Source: an uncultured Opitutia bacterium (GTDB lineage Bacteria > Verrucomicrobiota > Verrucomicrobiia > Opitutales > Opitutaceae). Taken from it: a DNA stretch of 64,000 bases. Shown here one piece after another: positions 1 through 7,797 of this stretch; within the stretch, counting starts at the first letter, position 1, and every line of letters starts with the position of its first letter. The stretch is from assembly GCA_903862955.1 (NCBI GenBank), contig CAIPAH010000008.1, positions 62,001-126,000 on the forward strand. The letters are read 5' to 3'. The translations under genes were made by a program, and so were the position numbers. A model generated the notes under the pieces. That model was not told where the DNA came from. It did not search any database and worked only from the letters and a program-made list of their open reading frames with translations.

Positions 1-828
1 TTTCGCGACGACTGCCCCGAGATTTTCACCCCCACCGAGCTCGCCGCCCAGCTAGCGCGGGCGCCGATCTGGCTCCGGCTCCAAACAGAACGGCCCGAGG
101 ACGTCCGCAGCGAATTCGAGGCAGTCGATTGGCGCATCAAGGAGGCTCCCGCACTTCCTTCGGCTTGGCGAATTCTCGGCGACGGGGACGCCACAAAATC
201 CAAAGCCTACACCCGCGGGCTGATCGAGATCCAGGACCTCGGTTCGCAACTCGTGCTGGAGAGCGTCGGCATCGAGGACGGCGAACACTGGCTCGACGCC
301 TGCGCCGGCGCCGGCGGCAAGACCCTGCAGCTGGCCCGCCTCCTCGGCGGGGACGGGTCCGTTGATGCCCACGATATTCGCGCGACCGCCCTCGACGAAC
401 TGCTCTCGCGCGCCGAGCGTGCGGAGCTCGAGAACGTCCGCACGGTCGACGCCCCGGAACCGGCCGCCTACGACGGCGTGCTTGTGGACGCGCCCTGCAG
501 CGGCTCCGGCACGTGGCGGCGCTCCCCGCACCTGAAGTGGACCACCACGCCCGCGCAGATCGGTGAAAAAGCGTGGCTGCAGCAAACCCTCCTGGCTAAA
601 TTTGCCGGCAACGTCCGCCCCGGAGGCCGCCTGGTTTACGCAACCTGCTCCCTGAGTCCGCAGGAGAACGCCCGCGTCGTGGACGCCTTTCTGGCCGCCC
701 ACCCGGAATTCCAGTCGGTGCCCTTGGCGCGGAACTTCGGCTTCATCCCGGTGCAGAATGCGATCACCCTCCTGCCGGCGCGCCATGACACGGACGGCTT
801 CTTTGTCGCGTCGCTCCGGCGGCGGTGA
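1..828 (+). CDS. RsmB/NOP-family rRNA cytosine-C5 methyltransferase, 5' end outside window
   Basis: SAM-dependent methyltransferase that would place a methyl group on C5 of a cytosine in 16S rRNA. The reading frame is open from base 1, so the N-terminus lies outside the window; 275 codons are visible. Motif I reads DACAGAGGKTLQLA, motif IV is VDAPCSGSGTWRR with the PC cysteine, and motif VI is YATCSLSPQEN with the catalytic TC cysteine, so both cysteines of the RsmB/NOP mechanism are present. The stop overlaps the possible GTG start of scpA by four bases. Which cytosine is modified cannot be read from the sequence. Confidence 0.9.
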   Translation, partial: FRDDCPEIFTPTELAAQLARAPIWLRLQTERPEDVRSEFEAVDWRIKEAPALPSAWRILGDGDATKSKAYTRGLIEIQDLGSQLVLESVGIEDGEHWLDACAGAGGKTLQLARLLGGDGSVDAHDIRATALDELLSRAERAELENVRTVDAPEPAAYDGVLVDAPCSGSGTWRRSPHLKWTTTPAQIGEKAWLQQTLLAKFAGNVRPGGRLVYATCSLSPQENARVVDAFLAAHPEFQSVPLARNFGFIPVQNAITLLPARHDTDGFFVASLRRR

Positions 829-1652
829 TTTTCCCTTGCCGCGACCCGGCCGGGCCCAAGCATTCCCCCGTGGTTCCCGACTCCGATTATCGCATCAAGC
901 TCCAGGTCTTTGAAGGCCCGCTCGACCTGCTGCTCTTCCTGATCCGCAAGAACGAGCTGGATATCTACGACATCCCGATCGAGTCGGTGACGCGCCAGTA
1001 TATCGACGCACTGCACGCGATGCAGGAGCTGGATCTCGACCTCGCCGGGGATTTTTTCGTCATGGCCGCGACGCTGATGGAGATCAAAAGCCGCATGCTC
1101 CTGCCGAAGGGGCAGCACGCGATCGATCCCAATGCGGACGACGAGGAGATCGATCCCCGCTGGGAGCTGGTCCACCAGTTGCTCGAATACAAGAAGTTCA
1201 AGGAAGCCGCCACCGAGCTGGGCAAGCTGGCCACGCTCCGCCAGGACCTGATGGAGCGCTACGTTTCCTCGCTGTCTGGTGACCCGCTGGACCGTCCGCT
1301 GAAGAACGTCGACCGGATCGAGCTCTGGAACGCGTTCAATATCGTCCTCCGCCGCCTGGCCGAGAAGCTCGTCGTCGGCGAAATCCACGACGAACAGGTC
1401 ACGGTGGCCGACCAGATGGAATACCTGCTCGCGCGGCTGCAGACCGAAAAGACCTTCATGTTCTCTCACATCTTCCCGGACAAGGTCTCCCTGCGCAAAC
1501 TCGTCGCCACGTTCCTCGCCGTGCTCGAGCTGACCCGGCTCAAGAAACTCCGCCTGCAGCAGGACGCCGCTTTCGCCGACATCGCCTGCTCCGCCGTGGA
1601 GGAGGAAATGCCACTTGAAACCGCGACAAACCCCAGCACGGTGACCGCGTGA
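825..1652 (+). CDS. scpA: Segregation and condensation protein A (ScpA)
   Basis: Kleisin subunit of the SMC-ScpAB condensin that organises and segregates the chromosome. The N-terminal signature FEGPLDLLLFLIRKNELDIY and the following MEIKSRMLLP stretch are diagnostic; the C-terminal winged-helix part (residues about 190-255) would contact the SMC head. Two GTG starts compete: 825, in a GTGA overlap with the methyltransferase stop, and 870, which removes 15 atypical residues and puts the conserved DYRIKLQVFEG near the N-terminus as in other ScpA proteins. I favour 870 biologically but give the longer frame. No scpB is in the window. The stop overlaps the next gene by GTGA. Confidence 0.93.
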   Translation: MIFPCRDPAGPKHSPVVPDSDYRIKLQVFEGPLDLLLFLIRKNELDIYDIPIESVTRQYIDALHAMQELDLDLAGDFFVMAATLMEIKSRMLLPKGQHAIDPNADDEEIDPRWELVHQLLEYKKFKEAATELGKLATLRQDLMERYVSSLSGDPLDRPLKNVDRIELWNAFNIVLRRLAEKLVVGEIHDEQVTVADQMEYLLARLQTEKTFMFSHIFPDKVSLRKLVATFLAVLELTRLKKLRLQQDAAFADIACSAVEEEMPLETATNPSTVTA

Positions 1653-1903
1653 GCAAGAAAAAGCCCAAGTCCCCTACCAAGGTCGCCGGTCTGCTCGGCG
1701 TGGGCTTGGACAACGCCGACGGCCACAAGCGCATCACCACCGGCGAGCGCTTCGCCATCGTCGGCGGCTCCGAGGAAACCCACGGCCGCATGACGGAAAC
1801 CGTCGTGAAGACCTTCGAGGTGCTCAAGACCCGCGGCAAGAAGCTCGAGCAGGTCGAACCCACCGAGCTTGCGGAAATCCTGCACCGTTCGACGCCGCGC
1901 TGA
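1649..1903 (+). CDS. Small conserved-looking protein coupled to scpA, function unknown
   Basis: An 84-residue basic, hydrophilic protein with no signal peptide or membrane segment. It starts with GTG inside a GTGA overlap with the scpA stop, so it is probably translated by coupling. The sequence contains HKRITTGERFAIVGGSEETH followed by a helical, lysine-rich tail. I do not recognise a family. The tight overlap and normal codon use argue that it is a real gene; a role with ScpA is only suggested by position. Confidence 0.7.
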   Translation: MSKKKPKSPTKVAGLLGVGLDNADGHKRITTGERFAIVGGSEETHGRMTETVVKTFEVLKTRGKKLEQVEPTELAEILHRSTPR

Positions 1904-1968
1904 CCCTCACCTGTGTCACAGGGTTGCAACGCCGCCAATTTCGCATCTCTTTCCTTCAACCATCCATC

Positions 1969-2295
1969 ATGTCCGACAAAATCACCAACCTGACCACCGA
2001 TACTTTCAAAGCTGCCATCGCCTCGGCCACCACGCCGGTGCTGGTCGATTTCTGGGCGCCCTGGTGCGGCCCTTGCAAGGCCATCGCTCCGACGCTGGAG
2101 GAGCTCGCCACCGAACTCGACGGGAAGCTCAAGATCACGAAGGTCAACATCGACGAGAATGACGCCGTCGCCGTGGAATACGGCATTCGCGCCATCCCCA
2201 CGATGCTCCTCTTCAAGGGCGGCCAGGTCGCCGAGCAGATCGTCGGCATGATGCCGAAGGCCGCGCTCAAGGCGAAGCTCGCCGCGCATATCTGA
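1969..2295 (+). CDS. trxA: Thioredoxin
   Basis: Cytoplasmic dithiol-disulfide oxidoreductase of 108 residues, the usual length for TrxA. It carries the active site FWAPWCGPCKAIAP (WCGPC) near residue 30 and the conserved cis-proline loop AIPTMLLFKGG. The ATG at 1969 is chosen because the in-frame extension to 1924 adds residues not seen in thioredoxins. It has its own 66-base upstream gap and is followed by a strong intrinsic terminator, so it is probably transcribed alone or as the last gene of the scpA unit. Confidence 0.97.
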   Translation: MSDKITNLTTDTFKAAIASATTPVLVDFWAPWCGPCKAIAPTLEELATELDGKLKITKVNIDENDAVAVEYGIRAIPTMLLFKGGQVAEQIVGMMPKAALKAKLAAHI

Positions 2296-2322
2296 GCCGG
2301 GCTTTCGACTCCAAGTTTTACC

Positions 2323-2351
2323 GGGCGGGTCTTCGGACCCGCCCTTTTTTT
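2323..2351 (+). terminator. Intrinsic terminator after trxA
   Basis: Perfect 9-bp stem GGGCGGGTC / GACCCGCCC closed by a TTCG tetraloop (2332-2335) and followed directly by seven T (2345-2351). It lies 28 bases after the trxA stop. The UUCG loop and T run make this a textbook Rho-independent terminator. Confidence 0.95.
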
Positions 2352-2415
2352 GCTCCCGTCGCGCCGGCATCGCTCGTGTGCACGCCCCAAATCCGAGCGC
2401 CTGCAAGTGAGCGGC

Positions 2416-3300
2416 CTACAGCACGAGACCGGTCGTCAGCAGCACGGCGTAAAGCGCAAGCAGCTTGCCGGTGTCGCCCAGCAGCGCGATTTGCTGCAGC
2501 GGCTCAGTCCTGCTCTTCAGCCGGACCATATGCCACCACGCCAGTGGCAGCAGCGCCAATGGCAGCAGACGCCAGGCATTGTGATCCCGCCACGCCAGCC
2601 AAAGCGGAATCGCAGCGACAGCTACCGCTAGAGACGCAGCAAACTGCGCGCGGGCGAATCCCCGGCCAAACCGCACCACCAGCGTGTGCTTACCCGCCGC
2701 GGCGTCGGTTTCGGCATCGCGATAATTGTTCACCACGAGGATGTTGGCCGTGAGCAGCCCCACCGCGACCGCGGTGACCACGGCATCGGTGACGACAGCG
2801 CCCGCCTGCACAAAGTAGGTCGCACACACCGCCACGAGGCCGAAAAAGACGAAGACAAACACATCCCCCAACCCGTGATAGCCGAGCGGCCACGGGCCGC
2901 CCGTGTAAGCCAAGCCGCACAGGATGCTGAGCGCACCCACGAGCAGCAGCCACGGCCCGCCCCAAGCAATCAAACTCAGCCCGCACAGAAACGCCGCCGC
3001 AAAGACCCCCCACATCGCCCGGTGCATGGCGACGGGACTGATCAGGCCTGCCGCCACCGCGCGTCGCGGGCCGACCCGGGCCGCGGTGTCCGCGCCCTTC
3101 ACGAAATCGTAATAGTCGTTGGAAAAATTCGTCCCGATCTGCACCAGCAACCCAAAGCCTAAGCACAGCGCCGCGGCCCGGCCGTCGAACTTCCCATCGC
3201 GCCAAGCCAGGCCTGACCCGACCAACACCGGCGCGATGGCCGCTGGGAGTGTGCGCGGCCGCGCCGCGGCCGCCCAGATTCTCCAGTGCGGCTCACTCAT
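2416..3300 (-). CDS. menA: 1,4-dihydroxy-2-naphthoate polyprenyltransferase (MenA)
   Basis: Integral membrane UbiA-superfamily prenyltransferase that joins dihydroxynaphthoate to a polyprenyl diphosphate, giving demethylmenaquinone. The 294-residue protein has about eight hydrophobic segments. The first Asp-rich motif is NFSNDYYDFVKGAD and the second region is NNYRDAETDAAAGK, both needed to hold Mg-diphosphate. The N-terminal WIWAAAARPRTLPA-like region (residues 6-20) is typical of MenA rather than UbiA. It suggests menaquinone as a respiratory quinone; no other men genes are in the window. It converges with trxA across that gene's terminator. Confidence 0.93.
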   Translation of the reverse strand: MSEPHWRIWAAAARPRTLPAAIAPVLVGSGLAWRDGKFDGRAAALCLGFGLLVQIGTNFSNDYYDFVKGADTAARVGPRRAVAAGLISPVAMHRAMWGVFAAAFLCGLSLIAWGGPWLLLVGALSILCGLAYTGGPWPLGYHGLGDVFVFVFFGLVAVCATYFVQAGAVVTDAVVTAVAVGLLTANILVVNNYRDAETDAAAGKHTLVVRFGRGFARAQFAASLAVAVAAIPLWLAWRDHNAWRLLPLALLPLAWWHMVRLKSRTEPLQQIALLGDTGKLLALYAVLLTTGLVL

Positions 3301-3377
3301 GACGGGGCTCCGATCGATTCAGGCAACGAGGCATGGTGCGACGATTGCCGAATGACTGACCGTGCCCGCCAACCGTG

Positions 3378-4154
3378 TCAAAGCCCGTGATACGCCCGTT
3401 CCGCCGGCACGCCCAGTTCGCGCTCCAACGCCCTGATGCGCGCCAGCACGAGATCCGCTCCCGCCGCCTCGTCGCGGGCCGGCAGCGTCGGGTGCAGCCG
3501 CGCCAGCCAGGCGAGCGCCGCGGCCTTGCGCCCCAGCCGTCGCAACAACTCGGCGTGCAGCCGTGCCGCAAAATACGGCGCATCCGGCTGAGCCGCGGCC
3601 TGCCGATAGCTTTCCGCTGCTCCAGCGACGTCGCCCAGTCGGTTGAGCTGGATGTTCGCGCCCTCGATCCACAGCGCCGCGCACGCCGGGTGAAATCGCC
3701 GCGCCTCGTCCAGCAAGTCCAGCGCCCGGCGCGCTTGATCATCCTCGACGCGTTTGCGGGCGACCCGTGAAAGCACCGGCTCGCCTCGCGGCGCCGCGAA
3801 TCTGAACGCGGGCACGTCATAGGCCGTAATGCGTGCCGCGTTGAGCCAGAAGTAAATTGGTCGCGGGTCCACGGCTGTGACGAGATGCAGTAACTCCTCC
3901 ATCGCGGGAAGGTCACCAACCTCGGCCCGCTCGTTGGCTTCCAGCCAAAGCAGATCCGCCACTGGGGCGCGAAACCCGCCTAGCAACTCGCCGATGAAAG
4001 GCGACTCTCGGGCAGAGACTGTCGGCCGGCACCGCCCTCTGCTCGCCGGTTCAAGACAAGTCGTCCCCGGCGTCGTCTCGACCGGAAACAGCAGCAGGTT
4101 TGTCGCGGCGAGAATGCCGGCAGCCACGAACGCCGTGACCACGCTAGAGCTCAC
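3378..4154 (-). CDS. Membrane-anchored protein with TPR-like helices, function unknown
   Basis: About 258 residues. A hydrophobic segment right at the N-terminus (VVTAFVAAGILAATNLLLF) would anchor it in the inner membrane with the rest outside. The remainder is Ala/Leu/Arg-rich amphipathic helices with TPR-like patterns (LLDEARRFHPACAALWIEGA; AAESYRQAAAQPDAPYFAARL). The start is uncertain: GTG at 4154 overlaps the permease stop by 11 bases, and GTG at 4142 lies just after it. It is the last gene of the acyP-ATPase-permease unit, so a role linked to that exporter is plausible but only positional. Confidence 0.7.
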   Translation of the reverse strand: MSSSVVTAFVAAGILAATNLLLFPVETTPGTTCLEPASRGRCRPTVSARESPFIGELLGGFRAPVADLLWLEANERAEVGDLPAMEELLHLVTAVDPRPIYFWLNAARITAYDVPAFRFAAPRGEPVLSRVARKRVEDDQARRALDLLDEARRFHPACAALWIEGANIQLNRLGDVAGAAESYRQAAAQPDAPYFAARLHAELLRRLGRKAAALAWLARLHPTLPARDEAAGADLVLARIRALERELGVPAERAYHGL

Positions 4155-4965
4155 GGCGCTGGAAGCAAATGACCGCAAGCGCGCAGGCCGCGGCCACATG
4201 CGCTGACGCGTAGATCGCCACCCGCGCAACCTGCCCGACTGTCCACGCGCTGGGGCCCAGAGTTTGGAAGCAGTCGAACGCTTGGAAATTGGGCAACAGA
4301 CACACGAGCAGCCCGGCCACGGGAATTCCGGCGCGAGCGCTGGCTGCGTGTGCGAAATGCTGCATGTGACAGGCGACGCCAATGAGGAAACCTGTGGCCA
4401 TCGCGAACAGCTGCGTCCGGGCGTAACTCGCCACGAGCAGGGTGAGCGCGGAGAGTACCAGCAACTTGAGCCACTGCAGCACGCCGGCGAACGCTACGTG
4501 GCGGTAGTCCACCACGCGTCCCCGGTCGAACACCTCGGGCAGCTCGCGCATCAGGGTCGACTCGCGCGTCCACAAAACCGCCGCCAGCACCAGCGTGAGA
4601 CCCGCGCAAAACCCGCCCGTGATCACGGCCACGCCCGCGAATTTTCCCAGCACGAACTCCGCGCGGCAAACCGGCTTCGCGAGCAGCGTGAGCACGGTCT
4701 GGCGCTCCAGCTCGCCCAGGAAAAGCTGCGCCGTTGTCACCACCGCCAACACCGAGCCAAACAGCGCGATCGCACCGAAACCCAGATCGGCGATGAACTT
4801 CAATTCCGGCGAACCGAAGTGCAGGTCGCGGAAATACTGCGCGCCCAGCAGGAACGCCAAACCCAGCAGCACCAGGAAGTACACAACGCGCTGCCGGATC
4901 GCCTCGCGCAGCGTGTTCGCCGCGATCGACCACGTCCGCCGAAGTGAAAATACCGCCGGCGTCAT
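4144..4965 (-). CDS. ABC transporter permease, ABC-2 type
   Basis: Membrane subunit of an ABC exporter, 273 residues from the ATG at 4965, with about six hydrophobic segments (for example VVYFLVLLGLAFLLGAQYF, LGFGAIALFGSVLAVVTTA, LVLSALTLLVASYA). The motif LGELERQTVLTLLAKPV before the second half is typical of ABC-2 or NosY-like permeases. The start codon forms an ATGA overlap with the stop of the ATPase gene, so the two are coupled. A longer frame upstream would run antiparallel inside the ATPase gene and is rejected. Substrate unknown. Confidence 0.87.
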   Translation of the reverse strand: MTPAVFSLRRTWSIAANTLREAIRQRVVYFLVLLGLAFLLGAQYFRDLHFGSPELKFIADLGFGAIALFGSVLAVVTTAQLFLGELERQTVLTLLAKPVCRAEFVLGKFAGVAVITGGFCAGLTLVLAAVLWTRESTLMRELPEVFDRGRVVDYRHVAFAGVLQWLKLLVLSALTLLVASYARTQLFAMATGFLIGVACHMQHFAHAASARAGIPVAGLLVCLLPNFQAFDCFQTLGPSAWTVGQVARVAIYASAHVAAACALAVICFQRREL

Positions 4966-5900
4966 GGCTCGGGTGAGGCGCTGTCTCTCCTGGAACGCTG
5001 TGTGGCTTCCCTGACAACCTGCTGGAGTCGTCCCTGGAGCGGATTCACCGACTCCAACACCCGTTCCCGCTCCGCCAGCCACTCCCGCAACTCCGCGAGC
5101 TCGCCCTCCGGCAGCCGGCTGACCGTCAGCACCTGCCATTCCGGATCCTGCGCCAGTTCCGCCACCGCGCCTTCCACAATGAGCCGTCCGTGGTCCAGGA
5201 GCGCGACCCGGTCACACAGCTCTTCCATCTGCTCGAACAGATGTGACGTGAGTAATACCGTCTTCCCGTCGGTCCTGAGCCGGCGGATCAATCCAATGAC
5301 GGCCTCCGTCCCTTCCGCATCGAGCCCCGCCGTCGGTTCGTCGAGGATGATCAGCCGCGGATCGTTCACCAGCACTTGAGCCAGACCGATCCGTTGAAGC
5401 ATACCCTTCGAATACGATCCGACGCGCCGTTCCGAAGCCTCTCCCAGCCCGATCCACGCCAACACTTCATCGATGCGCGCCGCGAGACGCCTCCCGTAGA
5501 GCCCGCCCATCTGCCCATAAAACCGGACCAGCTCATAGCCGGTCAGATAGTGATAGAAGTACGGCGACTCCGGCAGATAGCCGACGTGGCGCCGTGCCTC
5601 CACTTGGTCACTCGGAGCGCCAAAGATCGAGCAACGTCCAAGCGTCGGCGTCAGCAGCCCGAGGATGATCCGGATCGTCGTGCTCTTGCCCGACCCGTTC
5701 GCGCCCAGCAGGCCAAAGACCTGCCCCGGCGCGATGCGCAGGCTGAGGTTGTCCACGGCCCGCAGCTTCACGCTGCGCAACCCCAGCGCGAAATCCTTGG
5801 TCACGCCCTCGAGCGCGACCGCCGGCTCAGCGGATGTTGAAGCCGTTGAATTGGGGAGCGCCCTTCCGGGCGGATCGCTCGGTCTTTCGGATGTAGCCAT
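4962..5900 (-). CDS. ABC transporter ATP-binding protein
   Basis: Nucleotide-binding subunit of the exporter, 312 residues. Walker A is GLLGANGSGKST, the signature region is YSKGMLQRIGLAQ, Walker B is LIILDEPTAGLD, and the H-loop follows in LLTSHLFEQME. A C-terminal extension of about 70 residues after the core ATPase resembles that of CcmA/NatA-type ABC-2 partners. The ATG at 5900 makes it overlap the acylphosphatase gene by 74 bases, which is unusual; the first 30 residues are low-complexity, so a later start (GTG near residue 32) is possible. Confidence 0.92.
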   Translation of the reverse strand: MATSERPSDPPGRALPNSTASTSAEPAVALEGVTKDFALGLRSVKLRAVDNLSLRIAPGQVFGLLGANGSGKSTTIRIILGLLTPTLGRCSIFGAPSDQVEARRHVGYLPESPYFYHYLTGYELVRFYGQMGGLYGRRLAARIDEVLAWIGLGEASERRVGSYSKGMLQRIGLAQVLVNDPRLIILDEPTAGLDAEGTEAVIGLIRRLRTDGKTVLLTSHLFEQMEELCDRVALLDHGRLIVEGAVAELAQDPEWQVLTVSRLPEGELAELREWLAERERVLESVNPLQGRLQQVVREATQRSRRDSASPEP

Positions 5901-6102
5901 GCATCCGCTCCTCCACCGCCGTCACGAAGGCCGCGACCTCGTCGGCGCGGCCCTCCGCCTCCAGCTGGACGCGCCCGTCCGGCAGGTTGCGGACATGGCC
6001 CGCGACCTCGAATTCCTTCGCCACCTGCAGCGTCGTGTAGCGGAAGCCCACGCCCTGCACCCGGCCGGTGAAAAAGACGGATTCCTGGTGGATTTCACTC
6101 AT
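5827..6102 (-). CDS. acyP: Acylphosphatase
   Basis: Small enzyme (91 residues) that hydrolyses carboxyl-phosphate bonds such as those in acetyl phosphate or 1,3-bisphosphoglycerate. It has the phosphate-binding loop FFTGRVQGVGFRYTT with the catalytic Arg, and the conserved Asn in GHVRNLPDGRVQLEAEG. Length and motifs match the family throughout. It is the first gene of the minus-strand unit and its 3' end overlaps the ABC ATPase start; a functional link to the transporter is not expected from known biology. Confidence 0.95.
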   Translation of the reverse strand: MSEIHQESVFFTGRVQGVGFRYTTLQVAKEFEVAGHVRNLPDGRVQLEAEGRADEVAAFVTAVEERMHGYIRKTERSARKGAPQFNGFNIR

Positions 6103-6222
6103 CGAGGCATGGCGGCATAATCGGCCCTCCGCGGAGCTTCAACCCGCAAAATATCCGTAACCGCCCAGCCCGGATTTTGATTTGCTTTCCCGGAATCGGA
6201 GGACTCAGTTTCCGCCTACCTA

Positions 6223-6918
6223 ATGAGCGACTACGATTCCGATGGCGGGCCGGAGAATGAGTGGGAGGAACGCGGCGAACTGGCGTGGAACGAATTCGAT
6301 TGGGAACGCTATTTGCGCGAGCAGGACGACACCATTCACCGCTACCTCGGCTTCTACGAGGCGTTCCGCAACCACCCGAATCGCATCGACGCCGTCGCCG
6401 AGCAGATGGGCTGGGGCCAGGGCAACTGGAGCGAAGCTCCCGCCGAGGAAGAGACCGCCGAGGTCGCCGAGGAGGACAGCGCCGCCGATGTGCCGGAATA
6501 CGGCGAGCCCGAGGTCTACACGCTGCACAAGAACCCGATTTTCGTCGCCACCAAGGCCATTTACCTGGGGGTGAAGCGCCAGTGGGAGCTAAGCGCCGGC
6601 GACAGCGCCAAGGTGCCCGCCGCGCTCGCGCTGGCCCTGCTGGCCTCGCTGCACCGCGGCGAGGAACAGGCCGTCCAAGCCATCCACGCCCTCGATTTCG
6701 GCGACTACGCCATGGCCGTCAGCCTCTTCAAGCGCGCGCTCAGCGGGCTCAACGAGTCGCTCACGCTGCTCAACGCCGCCGAAGCCGCCAAACACCCTGC
6801 CGTGATGGCCTATCGCGAAGCGACCCTGCCCCGCCTGTTTGACCTCCGCGAAATCTGGCTCCGCGTGATCGCCGAGTGCCGCGAGGAACTGGATCGTCCG
6901 GTGGACGAGGAGAGCTGA
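6223..6918 (+). CDS. Acidic protein of unknown function
   Basis: A soluble 231-residue protein with no signal peptide. The N-terminal part (residues 1-60) is rich in Trp, Asp and Glu (NEFDWERYLREQDDTIHRYL), a Glu/Ala-rich linker spans about 70-95, and the C-terminal 130 residues are predicted helical. I do not recognise the family. It sits in its own transcriptional space, divergent from acyP, 20 bases before the lipoprotein gene. No catalytic motif is evident. Confidence 0.75.
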   Translation: MSDYDSDGGPENEWEERGELAWNEFDWERYLREQDDTIHRYLGFYEAFRNHPNRIDAVAEQMGWGQGNWSEAPAEEETAEVAEEDSAADVPEYGEPEVYTLHKNPIFVATKAIYLGVKRQWELSAGDSAKVPAALALALLASLHRGEEQAVQAIHALDFGDYAMAVSLFKRALSGLNESLTLLNAAEAAKHPAVMAYREATLPRLFDLREIWLRVIAECREELDRPVDEES

Positions 6919-6938
6919 GCCAGCGCCCTCCAGCTTGC

Positions 6939-7439
6939 ATGCTCTCGCGCGACGGCATCACCGGAGAGCGTGGTGCCGGGCTGATTTTTGGAAGACTTTT
7001 CCTCCCGCTAGTGATGCTGGTACTGGCTGGTTGCGGAGCCCTCACGTTGTCGCCGCTGACCAGCGAAGATCGTTCCGTTTCGCCCGTGGTGGATGCGGGA
7101 AAGTCGGTCATCTTGAAGGAATCGATGGTTTGGTATGATCAAGAGGTGGCGACTCGTGGGATCAGGTTCCCTGAAGGCCAGTACCTGCTCGAAGCGGAAG
7201 ACGCCGAGTATTACTATTTTCGTTCCCCGTCGCCGCTCGAATACCGGATTTTCCAGAATGGAAGCCTTACCGACGGACGGTTCATGCCCGGCGGACTGTT
7301 TCTGAGCAAAGCACTTATCAACATGGTTCCGGCAGGAGCCTATCTGTCCGTCGAAGACCCCAAGCAAAAGACCCTGACCTGGAAATTGGGCAGTAATTTT
7401 CTCCGCAAGGAAGGATCGCTTTGGACAAAGAATTTCTGA
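6939..7439 (+). CDS. Putative lipoprotein, function unknown
   Basis: From the ATG at 6939 the protein has 166 residues. A basic N-terminus is followed by a hydrophobic core and the lipobox LVLAGC (cysteine near residue 31), predicting lipidation by Lgt/LspA and a periplasmic location. A shorter start at the Met just before LVLAGC cannot be excluded but would leave too little signal sequence. The mature part has alternating beta-type sequence (YLLEAEDAEYYYFRSPSPLE) and a Phe C-terminus. No family recognised. The gene is less GC-rich than its neighbours and ends 72 bases before the tRNA. Confidence 0.7.
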   Translation: MLSRDGITGERGAGLIFGRLFLPLVMLVLAGCGALTLSPLTSEDRSVSPVVDAGKSVILKESMVWYDQEVATRGIRFPEGQYLLEAEDAEYYYFRSPSPLEYRIFQNGSLTDGRFMPGGLFLSKALINMVPAGAYLSVEDPKQKTLTWKLGSNFLRKEGSLWTKNF

Positions 7440-7511
7440 ATCAGGAGCCGTCTGGGTCGAAATCCGCCTTGCACTTTCCTGTCCGCGGGTTTCGCTCGAC
7501 CCCCTGATTCC

Positions 7512-7605
7512 GGAGGGGTGGCTGAGTGGTCGATAGCGGCGCTTTGCTAAAGCGTTATAGGGGTTTAAATCCCTATCGGGGGTTCGAATCCCCCCCCCTC
7601 CGCCA
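7512..7605 (+). tRNA. tRNA-Ser (anticodon GCT), CCA encoded
   Basis: Acceptor stem GGAGGGG (7512-7518) pairs with CCCCTCC (7595-7601), followed by discriminator G and an encoded CCA (7603-7605). The anticodon loop TTGCTAA holds GCT at 7546-7548, reading AGC/AGT serine codons. The long variable arm ATAGGG...CCCTAT (about 7556-7576) is the hallmark of a class II serine tRNA, and the T arm is GGGGG-TTCGAAT-CCCCC. The 94-base length fits. The 3' GCCA also forms the first bases of the palindrome described next. Confidence 0.97.
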
Positions 7606-7641
7606 TCCTTCGCCAAGGCTACGGATGGCACGGCCATCCTT
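7602..7641. repeat. Palindrome 1 at the tRNA 3' end, with a GCCATCCTT direct repeat
   Basis: GCCATCC (7602-7608), 14-base loop, GGATGGC (7623-7629): a 7-bp stem whose left arm starts with the tRNA discriminator and CCA. GCCATCCTT at 7602-7610 is repeated directly at 7633-7641. CATCCTTCGCC (7604-7614) also has an 11-base inverted copy, GGCGAAGGATG, at 7681-7691. Confidence 0.8.
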
Positions 7642-7690
7642 ACGGTGTACGGGCTCCAAGGATGTCGGTGGGGAAACAGAGGCGAAGGAT

Positions 7691-7722
7691 GCCCTCCGAA
7701 GCTTCAGCGCAGGAGGGCTGGC
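7691..7722. repeat. Palindrome 2, with tRNA-Ser end-like sequences
   Basis: GCCCTCC (7691-7697), 14-base loop, GGAGGGC (7712-7718): the same 7-14-7 geometry as palindrome 1. The left arm contains CCCTCCG (7692-7698), as in the 3' acceptor strand of the tRNA. The right part GGAGGGCTGGC (7712-7722) matches the tRNA 5' end GGAGGGGTGGC at 10 of 11 bases. It therefore looks like a 3' acceptor strand followed by a 5' acceptor strand. Confidence 0.75.
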
Positions 7723-7760
7723 ACGGGGGCTACACCAGTTTCGAGATTTTTACGGTGCTC

Positions 7761-7786
7761 AGATGGCCTCGACGGGAGGACCATCT
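7761..7786 (+). promoter_or_regulatory. Hairpin just upstream of the GIY-YIG start
   Basis: AGATGGCCTC pairs with GGAGGACCATCT through a 10-bp stem with one bulged A and a short GACG-type loop. It ends 11 bases before the ATG at 7798 and hides the only purine-rich stretch (GGGAGGA, 7774-7780) that could serve as a ribosome-binding site. A translational control role is inferred only. Confidence 0.5.
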
Positions 7787-7797
7787 GGGACTCAGGC

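Noticed and set aside
7645-7797. N-terminal extension of the GIY-YIG protein
   Set aside because: It would translate through the palindromes and has no similarity to the domain; the ATG at 7798 begins exactly at the conserved YVYLIES.
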